Assembly: GCF_011067745.1 (NCBI RefSeq)
Contig: NZ_JAAMPJ010000019.1
Coordinates: 1 to 64,000 of the forward strand
Direction: 5' to 3'
DNA: 64,000 nt
Source of the DNA: Lentzea alba
GTDB lineage: Bacteria; Actinomycetota; Actinomycetes; Mycobacteriales; Pseudonocardiaceae
Shown here: positions 26,400 to 35,002 of the stretch, piece by piece
Layout: every line of letters begins with the position of its first letter
Numbering within the stretch: the stretch's first letter is position 1
Program-made: the position numbers and the translations under genes
Notes under the pieces: generated by a model
Seen by the model: the letters and a program-made list of their open reading frames with translations, nothing else
What the model was told of the DNA's origin: nothing
The model's database searches: none

Positions 26400-29048
26400 G
26401 TGCCGTCAGACAGACTTGTTGAGCCTGCCGAAGCACTCGCCGCCGACGTCCTGGAGTGGGTGAGCGACGCCGATCATCCGCCGTTGACGGTGATCGGCGG
26501 ACCGAGCGGCGTGGAGCAGCGCGCCTCCGTCGAGGAGATCTGCCGCGTGCTCGCCGCCGGTGCCGCCCGGCACGGACGCCGGGTCAGGGTCGTCAACCTC
26601 TCCTACAGCGAACCCGGCACGGGCTTCGACCTGATGAGCCAGATCCCGCCGCTGTCGGCGTTGCGCGCCACACCGGGACTGCTGCTGTTCTTCAAGGACA
26701 CACACCGGCTGCCCGCCGACTCCGTGGGTGCGCTGGAGACGTTGGTGCGCCAGATCGCGACCACCGGGACGCGCTGCGTGTGCGCGTTCGCGCTGCCGTT
26801 GCCGACGGAGACCAAATCGGCGTTCCTGGCGAGCTTCGACCGGTTGCGCCGCGACGGCCTGGTGCGGCTCGTGACCCTGCGTCCCGTGTCCCAGCGGCAG
26901 CTTCCCGAGCTGGTCACCTCGCTGATCGGCGCGCTTCCGGAACCGGCGCTGCGCACCGCGCTCTGGCTGACGACACGCGGCTGGCCCAACGTGATCACGA
27001 CCGCGATGCGGATCGGCCGTGAGCACAACATGATGACGGTGGTGGACCGGCACGCCTACCTCACCGCGTGGCGCAGGCAGTTCCGGGTTGTGGACGACGC
27101 CGAACTGCTCGCGGACCTGCGCGGACTGGGACCGACGGCGTGGCAGGCGGCCAAGGCGATCGCCGTGTTCGGTCCGCTCGGCGCCGCCGCGCCGGCACTG
27201 GTCGGTGAGGCGCTCGGCGTGACCGAGGAGCAGGCGGAAGTGGAGCTCGCGGGTCTGGCCCGCGAAGGCGTGCTGCAGTACGCGAAGGCGAGTTCCACCT
27301 GGCGCTTCCGCGTGCCGCTGGTGGCGTTGTCGCTGGAGTCGGCCTTCGGGCCGTACGAACGCCGCCGGCTCGCGCAGATCGCGGTCACCGCCGTCTGGGA
27401 GGGCACCGCGCGGTGCGAGCGGCCGGAGTACCTGCCCGACCAGCTCGTCAACGCGGGCAGGCTGGTCGACCCCGACCGGGCCCGTGCCGAACTGCTGTCC
27501 GCCGCGGGCCGGGCCGCGCTGCGCGAGGCCGACCGGTCGCTCACCTGGCTGCGGGCCGCCGCGGAACTGACGGCCGACCGGGACGAGCGCGTGCAGATCC
27601 TGCTCACCCACGCCCGCACCTGTCTGATCTGCGGCGAGGCGAAGCAGGCGGTGGAGTCGACCGACACCGTGCTGCGCGGGTACGCGGAGGAGATCCCCGG
27701 CAACCAGCTGATGGGCATCTGCCTGCTGCACCTCACCGCGTTGCACGAGTCCGGTGACATCACCACGCTCGAACGGGTGGCGCAGGACGGCTGGTGGCCG
27801 TGGCCGGGCACCGGTCCGCAACGGGACGTCGGCCGCGCGTTCGCACTGTCGCTGCTCGGCCAGTGGCGGCAGACCCACGAGCTCCTCGACGAGATCCGGC
27901 GGGAGAACGACGAGGCGCCGGTCGACTGGCACGTCCGCGCCATCAGCCCGATCATCAGCGTGTGGCTGGGCGACGTCACGGAGTTGGACCACGACGTCGC
28001 GGAGCTCGTCACCAGGGTCGAGGCAGGCGAGCGACCACACGAAGAGCTGCACACCCGCACCAGCGTGCTGGTGACGCTGGGCGAACTGCGGCGGGCGCGC
28101 AACCTGCTCGCCCTGTCTGACCGCGTGCACATCCGCCTCACGCCCGCCTGCCAGACCGCGCTGGCGGTGGCCGAAGGCCAGGCGAGCGAGGCGCTCGAAC
28201 TGACCCGCAGGAGCATCGCCACCGGCCCGTGCAGCGGCTGCGACGCCGAGCACACCATGATGTTCCACCTCGCGGCGACCGTGCAGCTGCACCGCGGCAA
28301 GCTGTCGCGGGCTCTCGCGCTCATCGCCACGGCCCGCTCCCGCACACCTACCCTGCCGCACCTGCTGGCGTTGACCGAGGCCGCGCACGAGCGGCTGTAC
28401 CAGCGCGACGCGCTCGCCAGACAGGTGCTGGAGACGGCACTGCGCGCGGCCCAGGAAACCGGCGTCGTGGCGTTGACCGACCTGCTCTGGACCGCGCTGG
28501 CCGACCTCGCCTTCGACCTCGCTGAGCGGCAGGTGCTGTCCTGTTGCCACGAGCGGGTCGAGGCGGTCGCCAAGTGCATGAACACCGAACAGGCCGAGCT
28601 GCACCGGCTGACCCTGCACGCGGTGGTCCACAGCGACACCGGCGCGGCGGACCGGGCCGTGGCACTGCTGCGCGAGCGCGCCCAGCCGTTGGAGCTGGCG
28701 AGCGGACTCGAACGCCTGGTGAGGTTCGGCGTCGCCATCCCGGAACTGCTGCTGGAGGCCTACAGCGCGGCGGGCGAGCTGGACGCGCTGATGTTCCGGG
28801 CGGGCCTGCGCAACCTCATGCGCGCGCACGGCATCCCCGTGCCGGGCCGGCAGGCGACCGTGGCGGAGAACGAACGCCTGCTGGCCGTCCTGGTCGCCGA
28901 CGGCCTGGGCAACAAGCAGATCGCGACCCTGCTCGGCGCCAGCGAGAAGAGCGTCGAGGGCAGGCTGTCCCGGCTGTTCTCCCGCACCGGTTACCGGTCG
29001 AGGGTCGAACTCGCCGCGGCGATGCTCACCGGGAACCTGCCGGAGTGA
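26400..29048 (+). CDS. Large LuxR-family regulator 3 with decayed ATPase motifs (882 aa)
   Basis: GTG at 26400 is the most likely start, with GAAGGAAGAG about 13 nt upstream (weak spacing, so the start is uncertain). The N-terminus aligns in plan with the LAL regulators, but the P-loop is lost (GGPSGVEQRAS at residues 33-43) and the Walker B strand reads LLLFFKDTH. The 500-residue middle is helical and TPR-like. The C-terminal 65 residues are a LuxR HTH (LVADGLGNKQIATLLGASEK, then EGRLSRLFSRTGYRSR), diverged from regulators 1 and 2. It diverges from eccA and converges on the second ART-like gene with an 11-bp gap. It probably acts without ATP-driven switching, perhaps by protein or ligand binding (inference). 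Confidence 0.85.
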   Translation: MPSDRLVEPAEALAADVLEWVSDADHPPLTVIGGPSGVEQRASVEEICRVLAAGAARHGRRVRVVNLSYSEPGTGFDLMSQIPPLSALRATPGLLLFFKDTHRLPADSVGALETLVRQIATTGTRCVCAFALPLPTETKSAFLASFDRLRRDGLVRLVTLRPVSQRQLPELVTSLIGALPEPALRTALWLTTRGWPNVITTAMRIGREHNMMTVVDRHAYLTAWRRQFRVVDDAELLADLRGLGPTAWQAAKAIAVFGPLGAAAPALVGEALGVTEEQAEVELAGLAREGVLQYAKASSTWRFRVPLVALSLESAFGPYERRRLAQIAVTAVWEGTARCERPEYLPDQLVNAGRLVDPDRARAELLSAAGRAALREADRSLTWLRAAAELTADRDERVQILLTHARTCLICGEAKQAVESTDTVLRGYAEEIPGNQLMGICLLHLTALHESGDITTLERVAQDGWWPWPGTGPQRDVGRAFALSLLGQWRQTHELLDEIRRENDEAPVDWHVRAISPIISVWLGDVTELDHDVAELVTRVEAGERPHEELHTRTSVLVTLGELRRARNLLALSDRVHIRLTPACQTALAVAEGQASEALELTRRSIATGPCSGCDAEHTMMFHLAATVQLHRGKLSRALALIATARSRTPTLPHLLALTEAAHERLYQRDALARQVLETALRAAQETGVVALTDLLWTALADLAFDLAERQVLSCCHERVEAVAKCMNTEQAELHRLTLHAVVHSDTGAADRAVALLRERAQPLELASGLERLVRFGVAIPELLLEAYSAAGELDALMFRAGLRNLMRAHGIPVPGRQATVAENERLLAVLVADGLGNKQIATLLGASEKSVEGRLSRLFSRTGYRSRVELAAAMLTGNLPE

Positions 29049-29059
29049 TCGCTAGCTAG

Positions 29060-31918
29060 TCACGAGGCGGCTTCGAGCGTCTCCTCGTGGGTGGCCCCGG
29101 CTGGGCTGGCGCTCACGGCCAGCGCCAGCGGTGCGGTCAGGCGGGCCACCACGTCCTCGTCGTCGACCAGCCGCAGCTCGGCCTGCTGCCGCTGCTCCCA
29201 CGCGCGCTCCAGCCTCGGCAACGCGGCCGCGTCCCGTGCCAGCGCCTCCGCCGACTCAGGGTCCTCGTCCGTCAGCAGCTCACGCACCAGCAACGCCCGC
29301 TTCGGTGCGCCCTCGTCCTCGCGGGTGCGAACGGCCAGCGCCTTGAACCGCCGTCCCACCGAGAACACAGCCTCGTCGACAGCACGCCCCGCGAGCAGTT
29401 CGGACGTGCGCCGAGCGGACACCGGCCAGATCAGCAGGTCGAGCTCGGCGGCCGCCGTGGTGACGTCGAGCTGCGTGCTGGCGCTGAGGAATCCGGGCTC
29501 CCACAGCACCGCGCCAACCGCCCGGTCCTCGGCGCCGCTCTCCTGGCGCAGCACGACTTTGCGATGCGTCGGCAGCCGCCGCAACCCGGACACCAGACAC
29601 GGCACGTACCCGTCGAACGGTTCCGGGCCTCCGCTCAGCGCCTCGTCGAGCGCCACCGCGCCCGCCGGTCCCCGGCCGAGGTACAGGCACACGGCGACGT
29701 AGTCCGCCTTGCCCTCGGCCCGCAGCATCGGCCACGCCGACAGCGCGACGTTCACCGCGGCCAGCGCCTCGTTGTAGGCGGAACCGGCGCTCAGGCTCAA
29801 CCGCGTCTGCTCCGCCGGGGTGCTGTCCCGGTCGGCGATGTCGATCAGCCGCTTGCGCGGTGGGCGGGAGGTTTCCGGCCGGCTGTCGGCCAGGCTCACC
29901 ACGACGGCGTCGAGGGGTTCGTCCGCAGCTGGTTCCGGCTGGGTGGGCGGCACGATCGCGGGTGGTGCCTGGTGCTCTTCCGGTGCCGGGGTGGGCAGTG
30001 GCTGGGGACGCGGGCCTGACACGGTGGTGACGGGGGGCGCGAACGCCGGAAGCGTTGGCGCGGAAGAGATGGCTGGGATGGTGGCGGCCGCGGGCACTGG
30101 CGTCGGAGCGGCCGTGGGCAGCGGGGCAGGCACCGGTGCAGGCACGGCTGCGGGAGCCGGCGCGGAAGCGACCGCGGGCACTGGCGCGGGAGCGGCCGTG
30201 GGCAGCGGGGCAAGCACCGGCGCCGCTGCAGCTACGTGCGCGGGAGCGGCCGCAGGCACCAGAGCGGGCGCGGCTGCGGGAGTCGGCGCGGGTACGGCCG
30301 GAGGCACCGGACCCAGCCGGGTCGTGATCTCGTTGGCGGACAACGGCACCGGTTCCAGCCGTGTCGTCACCTCGTTCGGCGACAACGACAGCACGTCCAA
30401 GCTCAACTTGTCCTCGCTGGCGGGCGGCACCACGTCCAAACCCAGCTTGACCTCGTTGACGGACAACGACACCCGTTCCAGCCGTGTCGTCACCTCGTTC
30501 GGCGACAACGACAACACTTCCCGATCCGACCCAACCTCGTTGGCCGGCAACGCCGACGAAGCTACAAAGCCCCGCCGAACGCTCGGTCCACCAAAAGTCG
30601 GCAACGGGCGCACACGCGTAGGCTCCCCAGTGCGTTCGAGCACGACCCCGAGCGACCGCAAGTACGCCTCAAAGCCCGACAACGCGTAAGACCAAGAGGT
30701 GCCGAGGACGTGGATGTCCACGGTGCGGCAGCGCGCCGGACCGAGGCCCTCGAGCAGGTCGCAGACCGCGGCCACCTCGACCGCGGTGACGTCGCGGTGC
30801 TCGTCGCCGATCACCATGGTCCAGCGGCGCGGGTCGAAGTCCGCCGTGACACCGCCCCGGTCGCGTTCCAGACGGACGTGCAGGCCGCCGGGGAGCACTT
30901 CGGCGACCACGCCTGCCGCGGCCGCCTCCGACGGGGCCTGCGGGCGGTAACAAAGGCCTTGGCGGTGCCAGCCGGCGGGAGGTGGCGCGACGTCGCGGAC
31001 CTGGGGCGGTGCGCCATCCGGGGTGTGGCGCAGGATCGTCGCCAGCGGTTCGAGCAGTTCCGTGCCGTCGGCGTCGCACACGACGGTGCGCACCGCTCCG
31101 CTCGCGCTCATCAGCTGGATGCCGGTGGCGACGTCGACGCCGCGGTTCAGCGCGGTGGCGAGGCGGGCCGCCCAGTCAGCCGTCGTCGCCTGCGCGGCGG
31201 CGGGCACCACGAGCAGGTCGTGCCACACCGGCAGCCGGTTGATGATCGCGGCCAACGAACTCGGGCTGACCAGTTCGCCCACGACGAGCTTCGGGAAGCG
31301 GAGGTTGAGCGGGATCTGGAACCGCGGGTCGCGCGGTTCGAGCGGGGCCAGGCCGGCCGGGCGCACGGCGAGACCCGCGGGTACGGGTTCGGTGACGAGA
31401 CCGGCACCCACAAGAGGCGGCAGCTGGTACTCCCACGAAGGCATCGGGAACCGGCTGCTGAACGGCTGAGCGTCGCTGCCGGGGCCGAAGCGGCGCCAGC
31501 CCGCGCGGTCGACGTAGAGGCCGATGCCGCGTCCCACGATCGGCGTGCCGTGCGCCGCGACGACCGAGACACCGAACTGGACCGCGAGGCGGTGCAGCCA
31601 GGAGACGTACCTGCCGGCGGGGTCGCCGAGGCCGGACACCGCCAGCCAGACGGCCCGCAGCGGCTCGGCGCCGTGCTGGAACCGCAGTGCCGCAACGCAG
31701 TCCTGGACCGCGGCCAGCAGACCGGTGTGCCGGTGAGCTCCCGGCGAGGCGAGGACGAGGGCGCTGCCGGGCACTCGCGGGATCCGGGTCAGGGCAGCCG
31801 CATCCGTTGGCGCTTCGTCGCGCCGGCGGATCAGCGTGTGCGCGCCGCACTGCTGCGCGATGAGGTCGTCATCGGCGTGCGGTCCGTTGGACGTGACGCC
31901 GATCTTGGATGCTGCCAA
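29060..31918 (-). CDS. ESX-linked protein with C-terminal ART-like domain, paralogue 2 (952 aa)
   Basis: TTG at 31918 follows CAGGAGGGCGTACC, matching paralogue 1. The N-terminal 420 residues align along their length with paralogue 1 (TLIRRRDEAPTD, YVDRAGWRRFGPG, FPKLVVGE). The linker (about residues 470-730) differs. It holds five copies of a (V/L)xLSPNEVTTRLE-type repeat and then an Ala/Pro/Val stretch. The C-terminal 230 residues again show VVLRQES (about 788), PGFLSAS (about 811) and VDEAVFSVGRRFKAL (about 848), the ART-like R / S-x-S / Glu pattern. The helical lead-in EALAAVNVALSAWPML is identical to paralogue 1. No signal or membrane segment. It lies downstream of LuxR regulator 2, mirroring the regulator-1/paralogue-1 arrangement. 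Confidence 0.75.
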   Translation of the reverse strand: MAASKIGVTSNGPHADDDLIAQQCGAHTLIRRRDEAPTDAAALTRIPRVPGSALVLASPGAHRHTGLLAAVQDCVAALRFQHGAEPLRAVWLAVSGLGDPAGRYVSWLHRLAVQFGVSVVAAHGTPIVGRGIGLYVDRAGWRRFGPGSDAQPFSSRFPMPSWEYQLPPLVGAGLVTEPVPAGLAVRPAGLAPLEPRDPRFQIPLNLRFPKLVVGELVSPSSLAAIINRLPVWHDLLVVPAAAQATTADWAARLATALNRGVDVATGIQLMSASGAVRTVVCDADGTELLEPLATILRHTPDGAPPQVRDVAPPPAGWHRQGLCYRPQAPSEAAAAGVVAEVLPGGLHVRLERDRGGVTADFDPRRWTMVIGDEHRDVTAVEVAAVCDLLEGLGPARCRTVDIHVLGTSWSYALSGFEAYLRSLGVVLERTGEPTRVRPLPTFGGPSVRRGFVASSALPANEVGSDREVLSLSPNEVTTRLERVSLSVNEVKLGLDVVPPASEDKLSLDVLSLSPNEVTTRLEPVPLSANEITTRLGPVPPAVPAPTPAAAPALVPAAAPAHVAAAAPVLAPLPTAAPAPVPAVASAPAPAAVPAPVPAPLPTAAPTPVPAAATIPAISSAPTLPAFAPPVTTVSGPRPQPLPTPAPEEHQAPPAIVPPTQPEPAADEPLDAVVVSLADSRPETSRPPRKRLIDIADRDSTPAEQTRLSLSAGSAYNEALAAVNVALSAWPMLRAEGKADYVAVCLYLGRGPAGAVALDEALSGGPEPFDGYVPCLVSGLRRLPTHRKVVLRQESGAEDRAVGAVLWEPGFLSASTQLDVTTAAAELDLLIWPVSARRTSELLAGRAVDEAVFSVGRRFKALAVRTREDEGAPKRALLVRELLTDEDPESAEALARDAAALPRLERAWEQRQQAELRLVDDEDVVARLTAPLALAVSASPAGATHEETLEAAS

Positions 31919-32083
31919 GGTACGCCCTCCTGTTCCGGCTTTCCCCTGAACCAATTCGACAGGAATCAGGAGGAAGCGGACGGGCACCTGCAGCCAGGAG
32001 AAATGACCTGGGGGATATCCCTCACCACCGAACGACGAGGGGGCGCACAACAGTGAAATCGGCCTGTGGAACGGGTTCCGGGG
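31919..32083 (-). promoter_or_regulatory. Promoter region of ART-like paralogue 2 with GGGATATCCC operator
   Basis: GGGGATATCCCTCAC at 32011-32025 is identical to the 15-mer at 20676-20690; on minus it is 93 nt before the TTG start. It lies just after the end of LuxR regulator 2, so the downstream gene has its own promoter. Confidence 0.6.
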
Positions 32084-34723
32084 TTACTCGCCGTCGCGGC
32101 CGGCCAGCACGAGCCTGCCCTCGATGCTGGCGGTGGCGAGATCGAGCCGCGACCGGCAGCCGGTTCTGGCGAACAACCTGGTGAGGTAGTTCTCCACGGT
32201 TTTCTCGCTGATCCGCACGGACGTCGCGATCTGACGGTTGGTCATGCCGTACCGGACCAGCTCGATGATCTCCAGCTCGGTCTGCGAGAAGTCGTCACGG
32301 GCCGTGCGGGCCCGCGGCGGAGCCACCCCGATCTTGCGCATCGACTCCTTGATGTGCGCGCCCATCCAGTCCTCGCCGATCTGCCCGGAGATCTCCAGCG
32401 CCTCCCGGTACCACGGTCCGGGGTCGTCGCAGAAGAAGGCCACCGTCATGCAGGCGCGCATCAGCTCGGCCAGGTTGCCCTGCTCGCGCAGCAGCTCGAC
32501 CGCAGTCGTCGCGGCGGCGTAGTCGTGCTCGGACAGTCCCCGCAGGATGAGCTCGGCGGCCCGCAGGCCGGAGCCTCCGAAGCGGACGTGCCAGCGCTTC
32601 GCCTCCGCGCACAGCCGTGCGAGCCGATCCGCGTGTCCCGACCGTTCCTCCAGGAACGCGAGCCGCACCAGGAACCACCGCAGTCCCACGTTGTCGCCTT
32701 CGTCGGCGGCGTGGCAGATCTGCTCGTAGACCGCCCAGCCCTGCTCCATGGCGGCGTCCCACTCACCGCTGCGGTAGGCGATGCCGATGCCGACCCACGC
32801 TCGCATCGCCGGGAACGGGCCGTTCTCACCGACCAGTCCCAGCCACTGCTGGGCACGTTCGAAGTCGCCGAAGGACGACATGACCTCCGCCGCGAGCAGC
32901 CGGGAGACGTGGTGCAGGGCCGTGTGCCACGGTCCGGTGAGCTCCAGCCGACGCGCGTCGGTGACGACTTCGGCCCACGCGCCGTTGATGTAGTTGCGCA
33001 CCAGGCGGCCGTAGATCGCCAGAGGACCGGTCGCCGGCTCGCCGTACCCGGCGTCGAGCACCAGCTTGAACAGCGTCCCGACGTCGTACTGGTCACCGGC
33101 GCACGCGATCGCCTCCTCCCTGGACGCCTCCGCTCCGAAGAGGTGGTCGACGCGGAACCCGGCGAACGCGGCGACCAGGTCGCTCGCCCGCACCGGTGTC
33201 CGGCCGCGGAACCAGCGAGCGGCGAACTCCAGCGGAGCACGGCTGTGCGCGTCCCGAGCCAGCGCGTCGTACACCTCGAGCGCCACCGGGCGGCCGGTGT
33301 GGACGGCGGCGAGTGCGGCCGACGCGGACAGCTCGCGCCGGAAGCGGTCCTCGACGCCCCCGCGCACGACTTCCTCCACGACCTCACCGAGATACCGGTA
33401 GTCGCCGACCCGCACCAGCAGGTGCAGGACGGTCGTCATCAGCCGGTCGCGATCGACGCTGCCGGACGGGCAGTGCCGCAGTGCGGCGCGGTACCAGCGG
33501 GCGGCCAGCGCGGGACACGACCGCAGCGCGCGCTTGGCCTCCCGGTCCAGCATCGGCACGAGCGAGGGATCGGGGGCGAGCGCGGCGCCCGCCAGTGCCA
33601 CGTGGTCGGCGAGCACCTGGGATTCCGCCGTCCCGTCGCGAAGCAGGTGCGTCGCGATCACCGCGTGCAGTTGTTCCGCCTCGCCCGCCGGCCGGTTGCG
33701 GTCCAGCGTGATGACCAACGCCTTGCAGGGCACGGTCAGCACGCCTTCCTCGTCGTGGGCGAGCACTCCGACGGAGGAGAACCAGTCCACCACCGTGCCG
33801 CAGGCGCTGAGGTCGTAGCCGAACGCGTCGGCGAAGTACAGCAGGTCGTCGATCGTGAAGCGGTTGGCCCGCGCGACCAGCGAGACGAGTCGATCACCGA
33901 TCTCACCGGCGTCCGCCACCCGTCCGACGAGGTCGTGGTCCGGTGGCAGCGCGATCGTCTCGGGCGTCGGGTCGCCCAGACACAGGTGCCCGAGCACCTC
34001 GGCGAGCCGGTTTTCCTGCTCCAGCAGGTCGAACGTGGCGAGCACGGTGCCGGCGTTGCCCGCGAGCGGGCCGAGGGCCGCACGCACGGCGGGTGCCACC
34101 GCTTCGTCGAGCGTGCCGCGCGCGGTCTGGTTGAGCAGCAGGTCGATGTCCGTCGGCGCCAGTGGACGCAGGTCGAGCACGCGGTCGGCTAGGCTGCTCA
34201 GGGCAGCCGGCTCGTTGGTGCTGTCTTCGCGGCAGGTGGCGACCACCGTGCACCCGGCCCGGTAGGCGGCGGCGACGGCCAGCACCGCGTTCGGGGCGGT
34301 GTGCACGTCGTCGACGAGGACGGCGACCGGGCCGTTCGCGCGCAGCTGGGCGTACAGCCGCACCAGTTCGGTGAACAGGACCGCTCGCGAACGCGCTGAA
34401 CTGCAGCACTCCTCGTCGCACAGCCGGTCGACGGCGGCGAGCGCGCTCAGCGCCCTGGCACCCGCGAGCTCGTCGTAGGACTGCCGGATGACGTCGATCA
34501 CCGGTTGCGCGCAGAACAGGTCCCACCCCAGCGCGTCGCCGACCGGCACGGCGAGCACGGTGATGCCGCGGTCCCGCCACATCCGTCCCAGCTCGCGCAG
34601 CACAGCCGTCTTGCCGATCCCCGCGGAGCCGCGCAGCAGCAGGAGTGCCTGCGATCCGGCGAACGGGTCCAAAGCGGCGATCTCCGCCGTTCTGCCCACG
34701 AGAACGCCGCGGTCCTTCGGCAT
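32084..34723 (-). CDS. Large LuxR-family (LAL/STAND-like) regulator 2 (879 aa)
   Basis: ATG at 34723 with GAGGAGG 6 nt upstream. It is a full-length paralogue of regulator 1 with the same plan. An intact P-loop GSAGIGKT at residues 32-39 (Lys38 present), Walker B-like VAVLVDDVH near residue 155, a helical TPR-like middle and a C-terminal LuxR HTH (LVRYGMTNRQIATSVRISEK, then ENYLTRLFARTGCRSR). Of the three regulators only this one keeps a canonical ATP site, so it is the best candidate for the active switch. The GGGATATCCC site lies downstream of it, not upstream, so no autoregulation through that site is visible. Confidence 0.88.
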   Translation of the reverse strand: MPKDRGVLVGRTAEIAALDPFAGSQALLLLRGSAGIGKTAVLRELGRMWRDRGITVLAVPVGDALGWDLFCAQPVIDVIRQSYDELAGARALSALAAVDRLCDEECCSSARSRAVLFTELVRLYAQLRANGPVAVLVDDVHTAPNAVLAVAAAYRAGCTVVATCREDSTNEPAALSSLADRVLDLRPLAPTDIDLLLNQTARGTLDEAVAPAVRAALGPLAGNAGTVLATFDLLEQENRLAEVLGHLCLGDPTPETIALPPDHDLVGRVADAGEIGDRLVSLVARANRFTIDDLLYFADAFGYDLSACGTVVDWFSSVGVLAHDEEGVLTVPCKALVITLDRNRPAGEAEQLHAVIATHLLRDGTAESQVLADHVALAGAALAPDPSLVPMLDREAKRALRSCPALAARWYRAALRHCPSGSVDRDRLMTTVLHLLVRVGDYRYLGEVVEEVVRGGVEDRFRRELSASAALAAVHTGRPVALEVYDALARDAHSRAPLEFAARWFRGRTPVRASDLVAAFAGFRVDHLFGAEASREEAIACAGDQYDVGTLFKLVLDAGYGEPATGPLAIYGRLVRNYINGAWAEVVTDARRLELTGPWHTALHHVSRLLAAEVMSSFGDFERAQQWLGLVGENGPFPAMRAWVGIGIAYRSGEWDAAMEQGWAVYEQICHAADEGDNVGLRWFLVRLAFLEERSGHADRLARLCAEAKRWHVRFGGSGLRAAELILRGLSEHDYAAATTAVELLREQGNLAELMRACMTVAFFCDDPGPWYREALEISGQIGEDWMGAHIKESMRKIGVAPPRARTARDDFSQTELEIIELVRYGMTNRQIATSVRISEKTVENYLTRLFARTGCRSRLDLATASIEGRLVLAGRDGE

Positions 34724-35002
34724 ACCAGCCTCCTCACCGTCGCCGCACGGCCGGCGACCCGCGACGAAACGTCGGTCCGCTCAGGAGAGGCCGATCTCGG
34801 GTCGTCACGACGCGAATTCGCTTCAAGTTTTAACCACTTGCGCCCGACTGGGCTGTTCAGCCCAACCAATGAGACGCATTTGTGACACGGATCTCACCTG
34901 AACGGCCGCAGGGTCGTTCGACCACCGCGATCTCGCATCATCCAGCCGACCCGCTGATCGATACTGCGAACACCACCGGTGAGCGGAAAGGTCCACCCGA
35001 TC
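34724..35002. other. Intergenic region between regulator 2 and espG
   Basis: 279 bp between divergent genes and less GC-rich than the coding DNA. It must hold promoters for regulator 2 (minus) and espG (plus). One short palindrome, TGGGCTGTTCAGCCCA, is at 34849-34864. No copy of the GGGA-NN-TCCC site and no confident -10/-35 pair was seen. Confidence 0.4.

Noticed and set aside
23977..26463. 828-aa plus-strand frame
   Set aside because: Antisense to eccA with no ribosome site or recognisable motif.
34849..34864. Additional copy of the ESX operator
   Set aside because: TGGGCTGTTCAGCCCA is a palindrome but shares no bases with the GGGA-NN-TCCC core pattern.
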